In this document: piece by piece, positions 8,870 to 16,127 of the stretch | Position numbering within the stretch: position 1 is the first letter of the stretch | Layout of the letters: the number at the start of each line of letters is the position of its first letter | Assembly: GCF_003254705.1 (NCBI RefSeq) | Contig: NZ_QFYR01000001.1 | Span: 868,001 to 932,000 of the forward strand | DNA from: Phenylobacterium deserti | GTDB lineage: Bacteria > Pseudomonadota > Alphaproteobacteria > Caulobacterales > Caulobacteraceae | Length of the DNA stretch: 64,000 nt | Direction of reading: 5' to 3' | The notes under the pieces: model-generated | Database searches by the model: none | Told to the model about the DNA's origin: nothing | Seen by the model: only the letters and a program-made list of their open reading frames with translations | Position numbers and translations under genes: made by a program

Positions 8870-10375
8870 TCAGCGCAGCCACAGGCCCAGGAGGAAGGCC
8901 GCGCCTGACGCGGCCGCCCCCAGGGCGAACCACAGCACTGGCGGAAAGCGGACTCGGGCCTCGCCGCGAATGTCGACGGGGACCCGCTCCGGCGGCCGTT
9001 CCGCAAGGCGGGCGATGTTGCGCAGGGCCTGGGAGGCTTCCTCGGCCAGGCGGCCGACGCGGGTGACTGGCGACAGCTCGCGGGCGATCCAGCGGCGCAC
9101 CACCGGATCGGCGGCCGCCCAGATGTCGTGCTCCGGGTCGATGCGCCGGGCCACGCCCTCCACCGTCATCATGGTCTTCTGCAGCAGGACGAGCTCGGGC
9201 CGCAGTCGCATGTCGAACAAGGCGGTGATCTCGAACAGCTGGATCAGCACCCGGCTCATGGCCACTTCGCTGGCGTTGCGCCCGAACACCGGCTCGCCCA
9301 CGGCCCGCAACGCCTGGGCGAAGGCCGCCACGTTGTGCTCGCTGGGAACATAGCCCGCGTCGAAGTGGACCTGAGCGACCTGGTTGTAGTCGCGGTTCAG
9401 GAAGCCCCAGAGAATCCGCGCGAGGTACTGCCGCTCGGGCGCGCCCAGGCGGCCCACGATCCCGAAGTCGACCGCCGTCAGCTGCGCCGGCGCGGCCGCG
9501 AACAGGTTGCCCTCGTGCAGATCGGCGTGGAAGACGCCATGGTCCAGCGCCTGGGCCAGGAAGGCGCGGGTCAGGTTGTCCGCCAGCTGCTTGCGGTCGA
9601 GGCCCGGCTGGGTCAGGGCGCCGGCCTCCGACAAGGGATGACCCTCGGCCCACTCCATGGTGAGCACCTGCTTGCCCACCCCGTCCCAGATGACCTTGGG
9701 CGCGCGCATGTAGCCGTCCCGGCCCATGACCTCGCCCAGCTCGTCGCCGCCCGCCGCCTCGAGCCTGAGGTCGAGCTCGAGCTCGGTGGCGCGGATCACG
9801 GTGGCCGCGAAACCTCGCGGCTCCAGCCGGCGTGAGGCCGGGACCCAGCGATCGATCAGGCGCGCCGCCAGCGACAGCACCTCCGCATCGCGCGCCACGC
9901 GGATCGCGATGCCCGGGCGGAGCACCTTCACGGCGACCCTGCGGCCGTCCAGCAGTTGGGCTTCATGCGCCTGGGCCAGGGACGCCGCCGCCACCGGCTG
10001 GCCGAAGCTTGCGAACAGGCTCTCGATCGGGCGGCCGAGCGCGCGCTCCACCTCCTGACGGGCGATGTCGTGCGGAAAAGGCGCCAGCCGATCCTTCAGT
10101 CGTGAAAGATCTTCGGCGAACTCGGCGCCGAAGATGTCCGCGCGGGTGGACAGCAGCTGACCCAGCTTGATCGCCACGGGGCCGAGCCGTTCAAGGGAGC
10201 GCGCCAGCCGCTCGCCCGGCCGGCCGTTGCGCGCCTGCGCGCCTGCCAGCAGCCGCAGGGCGCGGGCCAGAGGCTTCACGGGCCCGTCGTAGAGCGGCTC
10301 CAGCTCACGCGGCAGAAGCGCGTCGTTGCGCGCCAACATCCATCCGGCGCCGAGCAGCCGGGTGAGCGCTCCCAC
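8870..10375 (-). CDS. ubiB: ubiquinone biosynthesis atypical kinase/ATPase UbiB
   Basis: ABC1/ADCK family protein required for ubiquinone synthesis at the inner membrane, thought to use ATP to move or present coenzyme Q lipid precursors. The 501 residues include KLGQLLSTRADIF (KxGQ signature), the Ala-rich loop AAASLAQAHEA, VAVKVLRPGI (Lys), HADLHEGNLF (catalytic-loop analogue) and AVDFGIVGRL (DFG), ending with hydrophobic segments around VLWFALGAAASGAAFLLGL that anchor it in the membrane. GTG 10375 starts 1 bp after the ubiE stop, so the two are co-transcribed and probably coupled. Confidence 0.95.
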   Translation of the reverse strand: MGALTRLLGAGWMLARNDALLPRELEPLYDGPVKPLARALRLLAGAQARNGRPGERLARSLERLGPVAIKLGQLLSTRADIFGAEFAEDLSRLKDRLAPFPHDIARQEVERALGRPIESLFASFGQPVAAASLAQAHEAQLLDGRRVAVKVLRPGIAIRVARDAEVLSLAARLIDRWVPASRRLEPRGFAATVIRATELELDLRLEAAGGDELGEVMGRDGYMRAPKVIWDGVGKQVLTMEWAEGHPLSEAGALTQPGLDRKQLADNLTRAFLAQALDHGVFHADLHEGNLFAAAPAQLTAVDFGIVGRLGAPERQYLARILWGFLNRDYNQVAQVHFDAGYVPSEHNVAAFAQALRAVGEPVFGRNASEVAMSRVLIQLFEITALFDMRLRPELVLLQKTMMTVEGVARRIDPEHDIWAAADPVVRRWIARELSPVTRVGRLAEEASQALRNIARLAERPPERVPVDIRGEARVRFPPVLWFALGAAASGAAFLLGLWLR

Positions 10376-10376
10376 C

Positions 10377-11135
10377 TTAGATGACCCGGCCGGTGTGGAG
10401 GGCGGCCACGCCCCCGGTGAAGTTGGTCACATCCACCTTGGAGAAGCCGGCCTCCTCCATCATCACCGCAAAGGTGCGCTGGTCGGGGAAGCGGCGGATG
10501 CTTTCCACCAGGTACTGATAGGACTCGCGGTCGTTGGCGACGCGCGCGCCGATCTCGGGGATGACCTTGAACGAGTAGGCGTCGTACGCCTTGCGCAGCA
10601 CTTCCGTCGTCGGACGCGAGAACTCCAGGCACAGGAACCGGCCGCCCGGTTTCAGCACCCGCCGCGCTTCACGCAGGGCCGCGGAAACGTCGGTGACGTT
10701 GCGGATGCCGAAAGCGATCGAATAGGCGTCCGCGCAGCGGTCCGGCAGCGGCAGGGCCTGGGCATCGCCGACGGCCCAGGCGATCTCGGGCTCCGTGCCC
10801 TTTTCGCGGCCGGCGGCGATCATCTCGGCATTGTAGTCGACGACGAAGATGCGTGCGTCGGCTCCGCCGCGGCGCAGCTGGGCCCGACGGGTCATCCGGG
10901 CGTAGCGGCGGGCCATGTCTCCTGTGCCCCCAGCGCAGTCGATGATGCTCTCGCCCGGCTGCGGATTCAGCCGCGCCGCCGTCGCATCCTTCCAGAGCCG
11001 GTGCACCCCGACGCTCATCAGGTCATTCATGAGGTCGTAGCGGCCGGCGACCCGGTCGAACACGCCGCGCACGAGGCCCGGCTTGGCCTGCGGATCGACG
11101 TCGCGGAAGCCGAAGGTGGCGGAGGGTCCGGTCAT
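10377..11135 (-). CDS. ubiE: demethylubiquinone/demethylmenaquinone C-methyltransferase UbiE
   Basis: SAM-dependent C-methylation in ubiquinone (and menaquinone) synthesis. Motifs: [22 protein letters not shown]-binding [22 protein letters not shown] and the C-terminal [14 protein letters not shown], all typical of UbiE. ATG 11135 gives 252 residues. GGAGG lies 14 nt before it but only 8 nt before an in-frame GTG at 11141, so the start may be two codons earlier. First gene of the ubiE-ubiB pair, divergent from mutM. Confidence 0.96.
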   Translation of the reverse strand: MTGPSATFGFRDVDPQAKPGLVRGVFDRVAGRYDLMNDLMSVGVHRLWKDATAARLNPQPGESIIDCAGGTGDMARRYARMTRRAQLRRGGADARIFVVDYNAEMIAAGREKGTEPEIAWAVGDAQALPLPDRCADAYSIAFGIRNVTDVSAALREARRVLKPGGRFLCLEFSRPTTEVLRKAYDAYSFKVIPEIGARVANDRESYQYLVESIRRFPDQRTFAVMMEEAGFSKVDVTNFTGGVAALHTGRVI

Positions 11136-11235
11136 GCGCACGCTCTTAGCCTCCCACCCGCCCCGCTCCAAGGGCTCAGCGCGTCCGCAGCCTTGCCCCT
11201 TGGCGCGGCCCTGCGCACGTGCCACCTGAACGGGC

Positions 11236-12099
11236 ATGCCCGAATTACCTGAGGTCGAGACCGTCCGCGGAGGCTTGGCTCCCGTTCTGCAAGGCCAGCG
11301 CCTGTCGCGCGTGGAGGCGCGCAGGCCGGACCTGCGCTTTCCCTTCCCGGATAACTTCGTCCAGGTGCTGACCGGCGCGACCATCGTTTCGCTGGAACGA
11401 CGGGCCAAGTACCTGGTCGCCAAGCTCGACCGGGAGGACACTCTGGTCATGCACCTGGGCATGAGCGGGCGCTTCGAGATCGCCAGGCCGGAAGGGCAGG
11501 AGCGGCCGGGGCAGTTCCACTACGCGCCCGATCCCGATCCCAAGCACGCCCACGTGGTGTTCGAGACCGAAGCGGGCGCCCGGGTCACCTATTATGACCC
11601 GCGCAGGTTCGGCTACATGGCCCTGATCAACACGGCCCTGCTGGAGCTGCATCCCTGGTTCGCGGAGCTGGGGCCCGAGCCGCTGTCAGCCGACTTCGAC
11701 GCCGCGCGCCTGAAGGAAGCCTTCGCCGGCCGCAAGCAGGGACCCAAGACCCTGCTGCTGGATCAGAGGATCGTGGCGGGCCTGGGCAACATCTATGTCT
11801 GCGAGGCGCTGCACCGCTCGCGCATCTCGCCCTTCAAGCCGGCCGGCGGCATTTCCCGTCCCCGACTGGAGAAGCTGGTGGACGCGATCCGGCAGGTGCT
11901 CTCCGAGGCGATCGCCGCTGGCGGCTCCACCTTGCGCGACTACGCCCAGGCCGATGGCGCGCTCGGTTACTTCCAGCACCGCTTCCGCGTCTACGACCGC
12001 GAGGGCGAGCCCTGCATGAACGAGGGGTGCGACGGGGTGATCAAGCGAGAGGTCCAAGCAGGCCGATCCACCTTCTTCTGCCCGGTGTGCCAGCGCTGA
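11236..12099 (+). CDS. mutM: formamidopyrimidine-DNA glycosylase
   Basis: Base excision repair glycosylase/AP lyase that removes 8-oxoguanine and formamidopyrimidines. The 287-residue protein begins [14 protein letters not shown], where Pro2 is the catalytic nucleophile and Glu3 is essential. It contains [10 protein letters not shown], the helix-two-turn-helix region with [19 protein letters not shown], and a C-terminal zinc finger with four Cys ([11 protein letters not shown] ... FFCPVCQR). Divergent from ubiE across about 100 bp, an arrangement common in alphaproteobacteria. Confidence 0.97.
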   Translation: MPELPEVETVRGGLAPVLQGQRLSRVEARRPDLRFPFPDNFVQVLTGATIVSLERRAKYLVAKLDREDTLVMHLGMSGRFEIARPEGQERPGQFHYAPDPDPKHAHVVFETEAGARVTYYDPRRFGYMALINTALLELHPWFAELGPEPLSADFDAARLKEAFAGRKQGPKTLLLDQRIVAGLGNIYVCEALHRSRISPFKPAGGISRPRLEKLVDAIRQVLSEAIAAGGSTLRDYAQADGALGYFQHRFRVYDREGEPCMNEGCDGVIKREVQAGRSTFFCPVCQR

Positions 12100-12137
12100 C
12101 GGTGGCGGTCGCGTCCAGCCGACCTTAAGTACAGCGG

Positions 12138-12998
12138 ATGTGGAAAGCCGCCCTGGCCGCGCTCGCGGCGCTGTTTGCTGCAAGCCAGGCCCAAGCCCAG
12201 CCGCCGGTCTGGGTGGTCCGCGACCATGATTCCGAGCTGGTGCTGTTCGGCTCCGTCCATGTGCTGCCGAAGGGTCTGGCTTGGCGCCCTGCGGTGCTGA
12301 CGCGGGCCCTGCAGTCGGCGGACGACCTGTGGTTCGAGCTGCCGATCGATCCGGCCACCGAAGCCCAGGCCGCCAAAGCCGCCAGCGCCAAGGGCGTGCT
12401 GCCGCCCGGGCAATCCTTGCTCGCCCTGCTTCCCGAAGGCGACGCCGAGCGCCTGCTGAAGGTGGCCAAGACCTACGGCGTCGACCCGGCCGTGCTGGAC
12501 CGGCTGCAGCCCTGGCTGGCCGAGGTGGCCCTCACCGCCGGAGCCTACCAGAAGGCGGGCGCGGGCGGGGACGACGGGGTTGAGAAAGCCGTGGCCGCGG
12601 ACGCCCCCGCCACGGCCGCCCGTCGCGCTTTCGAAACGCCCGAGGAACAGATCGCCATCCTGGCTGACACGCCGCGCGCCGAGCAGATCGCCTCCCTGTC
12701 TCAGACCCTGCGCGACATGGAGAACAGTCCCGACGAGTTCGCCGACCTTGTTCGCGTCTGGATGAAGGGGGATCTGGCCGCTCTGGATCGCGAAGCCTTG
12801 CAGCCCATGCGCGACGCCTCTCCGGGGCTCTTCCGGCGGCTAGTGACCGACCGCAACGTCCGCTGGACCCGCGAGCTCGATGCGCGGCTCAAGGGCAAGG
12901 GCCGGACGGTTGTCGTGGTGGGGGTTGGCCACCTGATCGGTCCGGATGGCGTGCCCCAGCGCCTCCGCGCCCTTGGCTACAAGGTCGAGGGGCCGTAA
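12138..12998 (+). CDS. TraB/GumN family exported protein
   Basis: A 286-residue protein of the TraB/GumN family (PF01963), whose fold relates to Tiki/erythromycin-esterase-type metalloproteases; its bacterial role is poorly known. An N-terminal signal peptide (AALAALAALFAASQAQAQ) predicts export. Family hallmarks are LFGSVHVLP near the start, with the conserved Gly-x-x-His, and VVVVGVGHLIG near the C-terminus, plus the mid-protein Glu in LWFELPID. It lies between mutM and the enoyl-CoA hydratase on the same strand. Confidence 0.85.
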   Translation: MWKAALAALAALFAASQAQAQPPVWVVRDHDSELVLFGSVHVLPKGLAWRPAVLTRALQSADDLWFELPIDPATEAQAAKAASAKGVLPPGQSLLALLPEGDAERLLKVAKTYGVDPAVLDRLQPWLAEVALTAGAYQKAGAGGDDGVEKAVAADAPATAARRAFETPEEQIAILADTPRAEQIASLSQTLRDMENSPDEFADLVRVWMKGDLAALDREALQPMRDASPGLFRRLVTDRNVRWTRELDARLKGKGRTVVVVGVGHLIGPDGVPQRLRALGYKVEGP

Positions 12999-13025
12999 AG
13001 CCGCGGAAGCAAAGGGAGCACGCCC

Positions 13026-13802
13026 ATGGCTTTCGAGACCCTCATTGTCGAGACCAACGAGGGCGTCGCCCTCGTCCGCCTGAACCGCCCTCAAGCCCTG
13101 AACGCGCTGAACAGCCAGTTGTTGGGCGAGCTCTCGGCGGCGCTGGACGCGGCCGAGGCGGACCCGGAGGTGGGCTGCGTGGTGGTCACCGGATCGGAGA
13201 AGGCCTTTGCGGCCGGCGCCGACATCAAGGAGATGGCCGACAAGACCTATGCGGAGATGTTCGCTGCGGACTTCTTCGCCAAGGCCGCGCGCCGCATCGA
13301 ACAGTTCCGTAAGCCGATCATCGCGGCGGTGAGCGGCTACGCCCTGGGAGGCGGCTGCGAACTGGCCATGTTGTGCGACTTCATCATCGCGTCCGACACG
13401 GCGAAGTTCGGCCAGCCGGAGATCAACCTCGGCGTCATGCCGGGCATCGGCGGCACCCAGCGACTGACCCGCTACGTGGGCAAGTCCAAGGCCATGGACA
13501 TGATGCTGACCGGCCGGATGATGGATGCGGCGGAAGCCGAGCGCTCCGGGCTGGTGTCCCGGATCGTCGCCGCCGACAAGCTGCTGGATGAAGCGCTTGA
13601 GGCGGCGCGCAAGATCGCCGCGCAATCGCCGCTGGCGGTGATGATGAACAAGGAGCTGGTGAACACAGCCTACGAAACCACCCTTTCGGCCGGAGTTGCG
13701 GTCGAGCGGCGGCTGTTCCACTCCCTGTTCGCCTTCGAGGACCAGAAGGAGGGCATGGCGGCCTTCGTTGAGAAGCGGAAACCCGCCTTCAAGGGCCGCT
13801 GA
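13026..13802 (+). CDS. enoyl-CoA hydratase
   Basis: Crotonase-fold enzyme of 258 residues that hydrates 2-enoyl-CoA to 3-hydroxyacyl-CoA in fatty acid beta-oxidation. AAGGGAG lies 8 bp upstream of ATG 13026. Oxyanion-hole motifs [11 protein letters not shown] and [14 protein letters not shown] are present; the two catalytic glutamates fall in GGGCELA and [15 protein letters not shown]. Its position just before rpsT-dnaA matches other Caulobacterales as I remember them. Confidence 0.93.
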   Translation: MAFETLIVETNEGVALVRLNRPQALNALNSQLLGELSAALDAAEADPEVGCVVVTGSEKAFAAGADIKEMADKTYAEMFAADFFAKAARRIEQFRKPIIAAVSGYALGGGCELAMLCDFIIASDTAKFGQPEINLGVMPGIGGTQRLTRYVGKSKAMDMMLTGRMMDAAEAERSGLVSRIVAADKLLDEALEAARKIAAQSPLAVMMNKELVNTAYETTLSAGVAVERRLFHSLFAFEDQKEGMAAFVEKRKPAFKGR

Positions 13803-13822
13803 ACGACATCTGCTCCGCCCCA

Positions 13823-13851
13823 TTGACCCGGAGGCTCGGCTTGCGTATATC
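13823..13851 (+). promoter_or_regulatory. sigma70-type promoter of rpsT
   Basis: TTGACC (13823-13828) and TATATC (13846-13851) with an exact 17-bp spacer. The predicted transcript begins near 13858, giving a leader of about 55 nt. The leader contains a GCCCGG/CCGGGC hairpin (13871-13876 with 13882-13887) with a U-run (TTTTT) shortly after, which could take part in S20 feedback control. Confidence 0.7.
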
Positions 13852-13912
13852 CGCGCCTCCGATTTTCACCGCCCGGTTCGCCCGGGCGCGATCGTTTTTG
13901 AAGAGCTGAAGA

Positions 13913-14182
13913 ATGGCCAATACGCCCGGCGCCAAGAAGGCGGTCCGCAAGATCGAACGCCGCACCGAAGTCAACAAGGCGCGCCGCTCGCGCGTCCGCA
14001 CCTTCCTGCGTCGCTTCGACGAAGCGATCGCCGCGAAGGACGTGGAGAAGGCCAAGGCGGCCTTCATCGAAGCTCAATCCGAGCTGATGCGCGCCGTCAC
14101 CAAGGGCGTGGTTCACAAGAACACCGGCTCGCGCAAGGTTTCGCGCCTGGCCGCCCAGCTGAAGAAGCTGGCCGTCGCCTAA
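13913..14182 (+). CDS. rpsT: 30S ribosomal protein S20
   Basis: Small basic ribosomal protein of 89 residues that binds 16S rRNA. It begins [20 protein letters not shown] and shows the expected Lys/Arg-rich helices ([18 protein letters not shown]). Preceded by a strong promoter and followed by an intrinsic terminator, so it is a monocistronic unit directly upstream of dnaA. Confidence 0.97.
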   Translation: MANTPGAKKAVRKIERRTEVNKARRSRVRTFLRRFDEAIAAKDVEKAKAAFIEAQSELMRAVTKGVVHKNTGSRKVSRLAAQLKKLAVA

Positions 14183-14246
14183 AGGCTTCCTGCCGGGGGC
14201 TCGGAACGTCCGGACCCCCTGCAAAAAGTCTGCTGAGCGATGATCG

Positions 14247-14274
14247 AAAAGCGCCCCTTCAGGGCGCTTTTTTT
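14247..14274 (+). terminator. intrinsic terminator of rpsT
   Basis: Stem GCGCCC (14251-14256) and GGGCGC (14262-14267), extended by A-U pairs, with a 5-nt loop, followed by a run of seven T. Confidence 0.9.
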
Positions 14275-14592
14275 CGTGCCTGAAGGTCGGCCGACTGCGA
14301 CCTCTGCGACCAATCTTCTCAGATTTGAGACGTCGAAAATGACTTTCCCTAGGGCCGTCAGGGGGTCCGCACGAGTCAACCGAAATATCCGAATCAGGCC
14401 CCCAAGATTCGGCTTGAACCTCCGGTCCCCCCGATTAGTCTTGGCCCTCTTACAGGCGTCTTCCATCTGATCCCGGATCAAACGGGACGCCGGCGGATCA
14501 CATGTGTTCGCCGGATAAGAGCTTGTGTGCGTTGATGAATTGGGCCGTGCCAAGGCGTGGGGCCTTGGTGCGAAAGGGCGGGGTAAACGAGA
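14275..14592 (+). promoter_or_regulatory. dnaA promoter and leader region with three GANTC sites
   Basis: Rest of the 410-bp rpsT-dnaA gap, with no gene. It holds GANTC sites at 14373, 14391 and 14406; the last two lie in the arms of a perfect 7-bp inverted repeat (CCGAATC 14389-14395, GATTCGG 14406-14412). Directly after it TTGAAC (14414-14419) and TAGTCT (14436-14441), 16 bp apart, form a weak candidate promoter. The leader has two hairpins: CCGGCG/CGCCGG (14490-14514) and CCAAGGC/GCCTTGG (14550-14568), the second ending 24 nt before the dnaA start. In Caulobacter crescentus, dnaA transcription is known to respond to CcrM methylation of a GANTC site. Confidence 0.6.
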
Positions 14593-16068
14593 ATGACGAG
14601 CAGGGGGGCTGCGGGAGCTATGGCTGACGCGCCGGCGGGAGCCGTCTGGACTAAGACGGCCCAGGTTCTCAAGCGGGAGCTTGGCGAGGCGACGTTTGGC
14701 TCGTGGCTCGGGCAGGCGGCCCTGCGCGAAACGGCGGATGAGGTCTGCCTCGTCGCCGCCACCGGCGTGGCGCGTGATTGGATCCGCCGCCATGCGTGGC
14801 GCCGCATCGGCGAGCTGTGGGCGCAGAACGACCCGCTCGGCCGTCGCCTTGATCTCAAGTCCCGCATGGAAGTGGATTCCGGCAGCGCGCTCGCCCCTCC
14901 GCCCGCCGCTCCGCCTGTGGCCGCCAACGGCGTAGGACCGGCCGTGGTCACCCGTCCGGCCGCCCCGGAGGTCTTCGAGATCGAAGTCGACGCCGACACC
15001 GTCCCGCCGGTCGCCGCCAAGCAGGGCCGCCTTCAGGGCCTGCAAGAGCGCTTCTCGTTCGAGAGCTTCGTGTCCGGCCCGGCCAACGAATTCGCCTTCG
15101 CCGTGGCGCGCCGCGTGGCGTCCTGGGCCGACGGCCACTTTAACCCGGTCGTCTTCCACGGCCCTTACGGCTTCGGGAAAACCCACCTGCTGAACGCCCT
15201 GGCCTGGGAGGCCATGAAGGCTCAGCCGCACCGCAAGGTCGTCTATCTGTCGGCCGAGCGCTTCACCTCCACCTTCGTGAAGGCCCTGCAGGACAAGCAG
15301 ACCGCCGCCTTCAAGGAAGAGCTGCGCAACGCCGACCTGCTGCTGATCGACGACGTGCACTTCGTGGCCGGAAAGCCGACCACCCAGGAAGAACTGTTCC
15401 ACACCCTGACCGCCCTGGTCGGTGAGGGCCGCCGCGTGGTGATGACCGCCGACCGCTCGCCCACCGAGATCAGCGAGATGGAGCCGCGGCTGCGCTCCCA
15501 CCTGCAGGCGGGCTTGGTCTGCGGCATCGAGCCTGCCGACCGCGCCCTGCGCCTGGGCATTCTGGAGCGCAAGCTGGCCGTTCTGGCCGGGCAAGGCCGC
15601 TTCCATCCGTCGGCGCGTCCGGAAGTGCTGCAGTTCCTCGCCGATCGGTTCACCGATAGCGTGCGGGAGCTGGAAGGCGCCCTGAACACTCTCGTGGCCC
15701 GCGTCGGCGCTGACGTGGCCCGCCTGACCCTGGACGAAGCCCAGGCCATCCTGCGTCCGCACCTGTCCTGCAACGAGCGCAAGGTCACCGTGGACATGAT
15801 CCAGAAGACGGTGGCCGAGCACTATCAGCTCAAGCAGGCCGATCTGATCTCCGAGCGCCGCGCACGCGCCGTGGCCCGCCCGCGCCAGGTCGCCATGTGG
15901 CTGGCCAAGCAGATCACCACCCGCTCCCTGCCGGACATCGGTCGCCGCTTCGGCGGCCGCGACCACACCACGGTTCTGCATGCCGTGCGGCGGATCGAGG
16001 CGCTGAAGGGCGAGGACGCGGCGATCGCCCGGGATCTGGACGTGCTGCTGCGCAAGCTGCGCGGCTGA
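14593..16068 (+). CDS. dnaA: chromosomal replication initiator protein DnaA
   Basis: AAA+ ATPase that binds DnaA boxes at the origin and opens the duplex. It has 491 residues, close to the Caulobacter protein. Domain I spans residues ~10-90, followed by a Pro/Ala-rich linker. The domain III Walker A is GPYGFGKTHLL, Walker B is LLLIDDVHF, and sensor/arginine-finger regions follow. The domain IV DNA-binding signature is GGRDHTTVLHAVRRI. ATG 14593 is used; an in-frame ATG at 14620 (MADAPAG) is also possible. The leader lacks a strong Shine-Dalgarno, which fits tight translational control. Confidence 0.97.
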   Translation: MTSRGAAGAMADAPAGAVWTKTAQVLKRELGEATFGSWLGQAALRETADEVCLVAATGVARDWIRRHAWRRIGELWAQNDPLGRRLDLKSRMEVDSGSALAPPPAAPPVAANGVGPAVVTRPAAPEVFEIEVDADTVPPVAAKQGRLQGLQERFSFESFVSGPANEFAFAVARRVASWADGHFNPVVFHGPYGFGKTHLLNALAWEAMKAQPHRKVVYLSAERFTSTFVKALQDKQTAAFKEELRNADLLLIDDVHFVAGKPTTQEELFHTLTALVGEGRRVVMTADRSPTEISEMEPRLRSHLQAGLVCGIEPADRALRLGILERKLAVLAGQGRFHPSARPEVLQFLADRFTDSVRELEGALNTLVARVGADVARLTLDEAQAILRPHLSCNERKVTVDMIQKTVAEHYQLKQADLISERRARAVARPRQVAMWLAKQITTRSLPDIGRRFGGRDHTTVLHAVRRIEALKGEDAAIARDLDVLLRKLRG

Positions 16069-16093
16069 GGACGCGCGGACTGGTGTTGAGACA

Positions 16094-16118
16094 GGCCCGC
16101 CTTCCGGCGGGCCTTTTT
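16094..16118 (+). terminator. intrinsic terminator of dnaA
   Basis: Perfect 8-bp stem GGCCCGCC (16094-16101) with GGCGGGCC (16106-16113), loop TTCC, followed by TTTTT. The NRPS gene converges on it from the other side, 10 bp away. Confidence 0.92.
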
Positions 16119-16127
16119 CGTTGCGGC

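Noticed and set aside
14240..14470. 76-residue ORF in the dnaA upstream region
   Set aside because: Begins inside the rpsT terminator and covers the GANTC region; no Shine-Dalgarno and no recognisable protein.
14183..14592. Chromosomal origin (oriC) next to dnaA
   Set aside because: No cluster of DnaA boxes and no AT-rich unwinding element; in Caulobacter the origin lies near hemE, not at dnaA.
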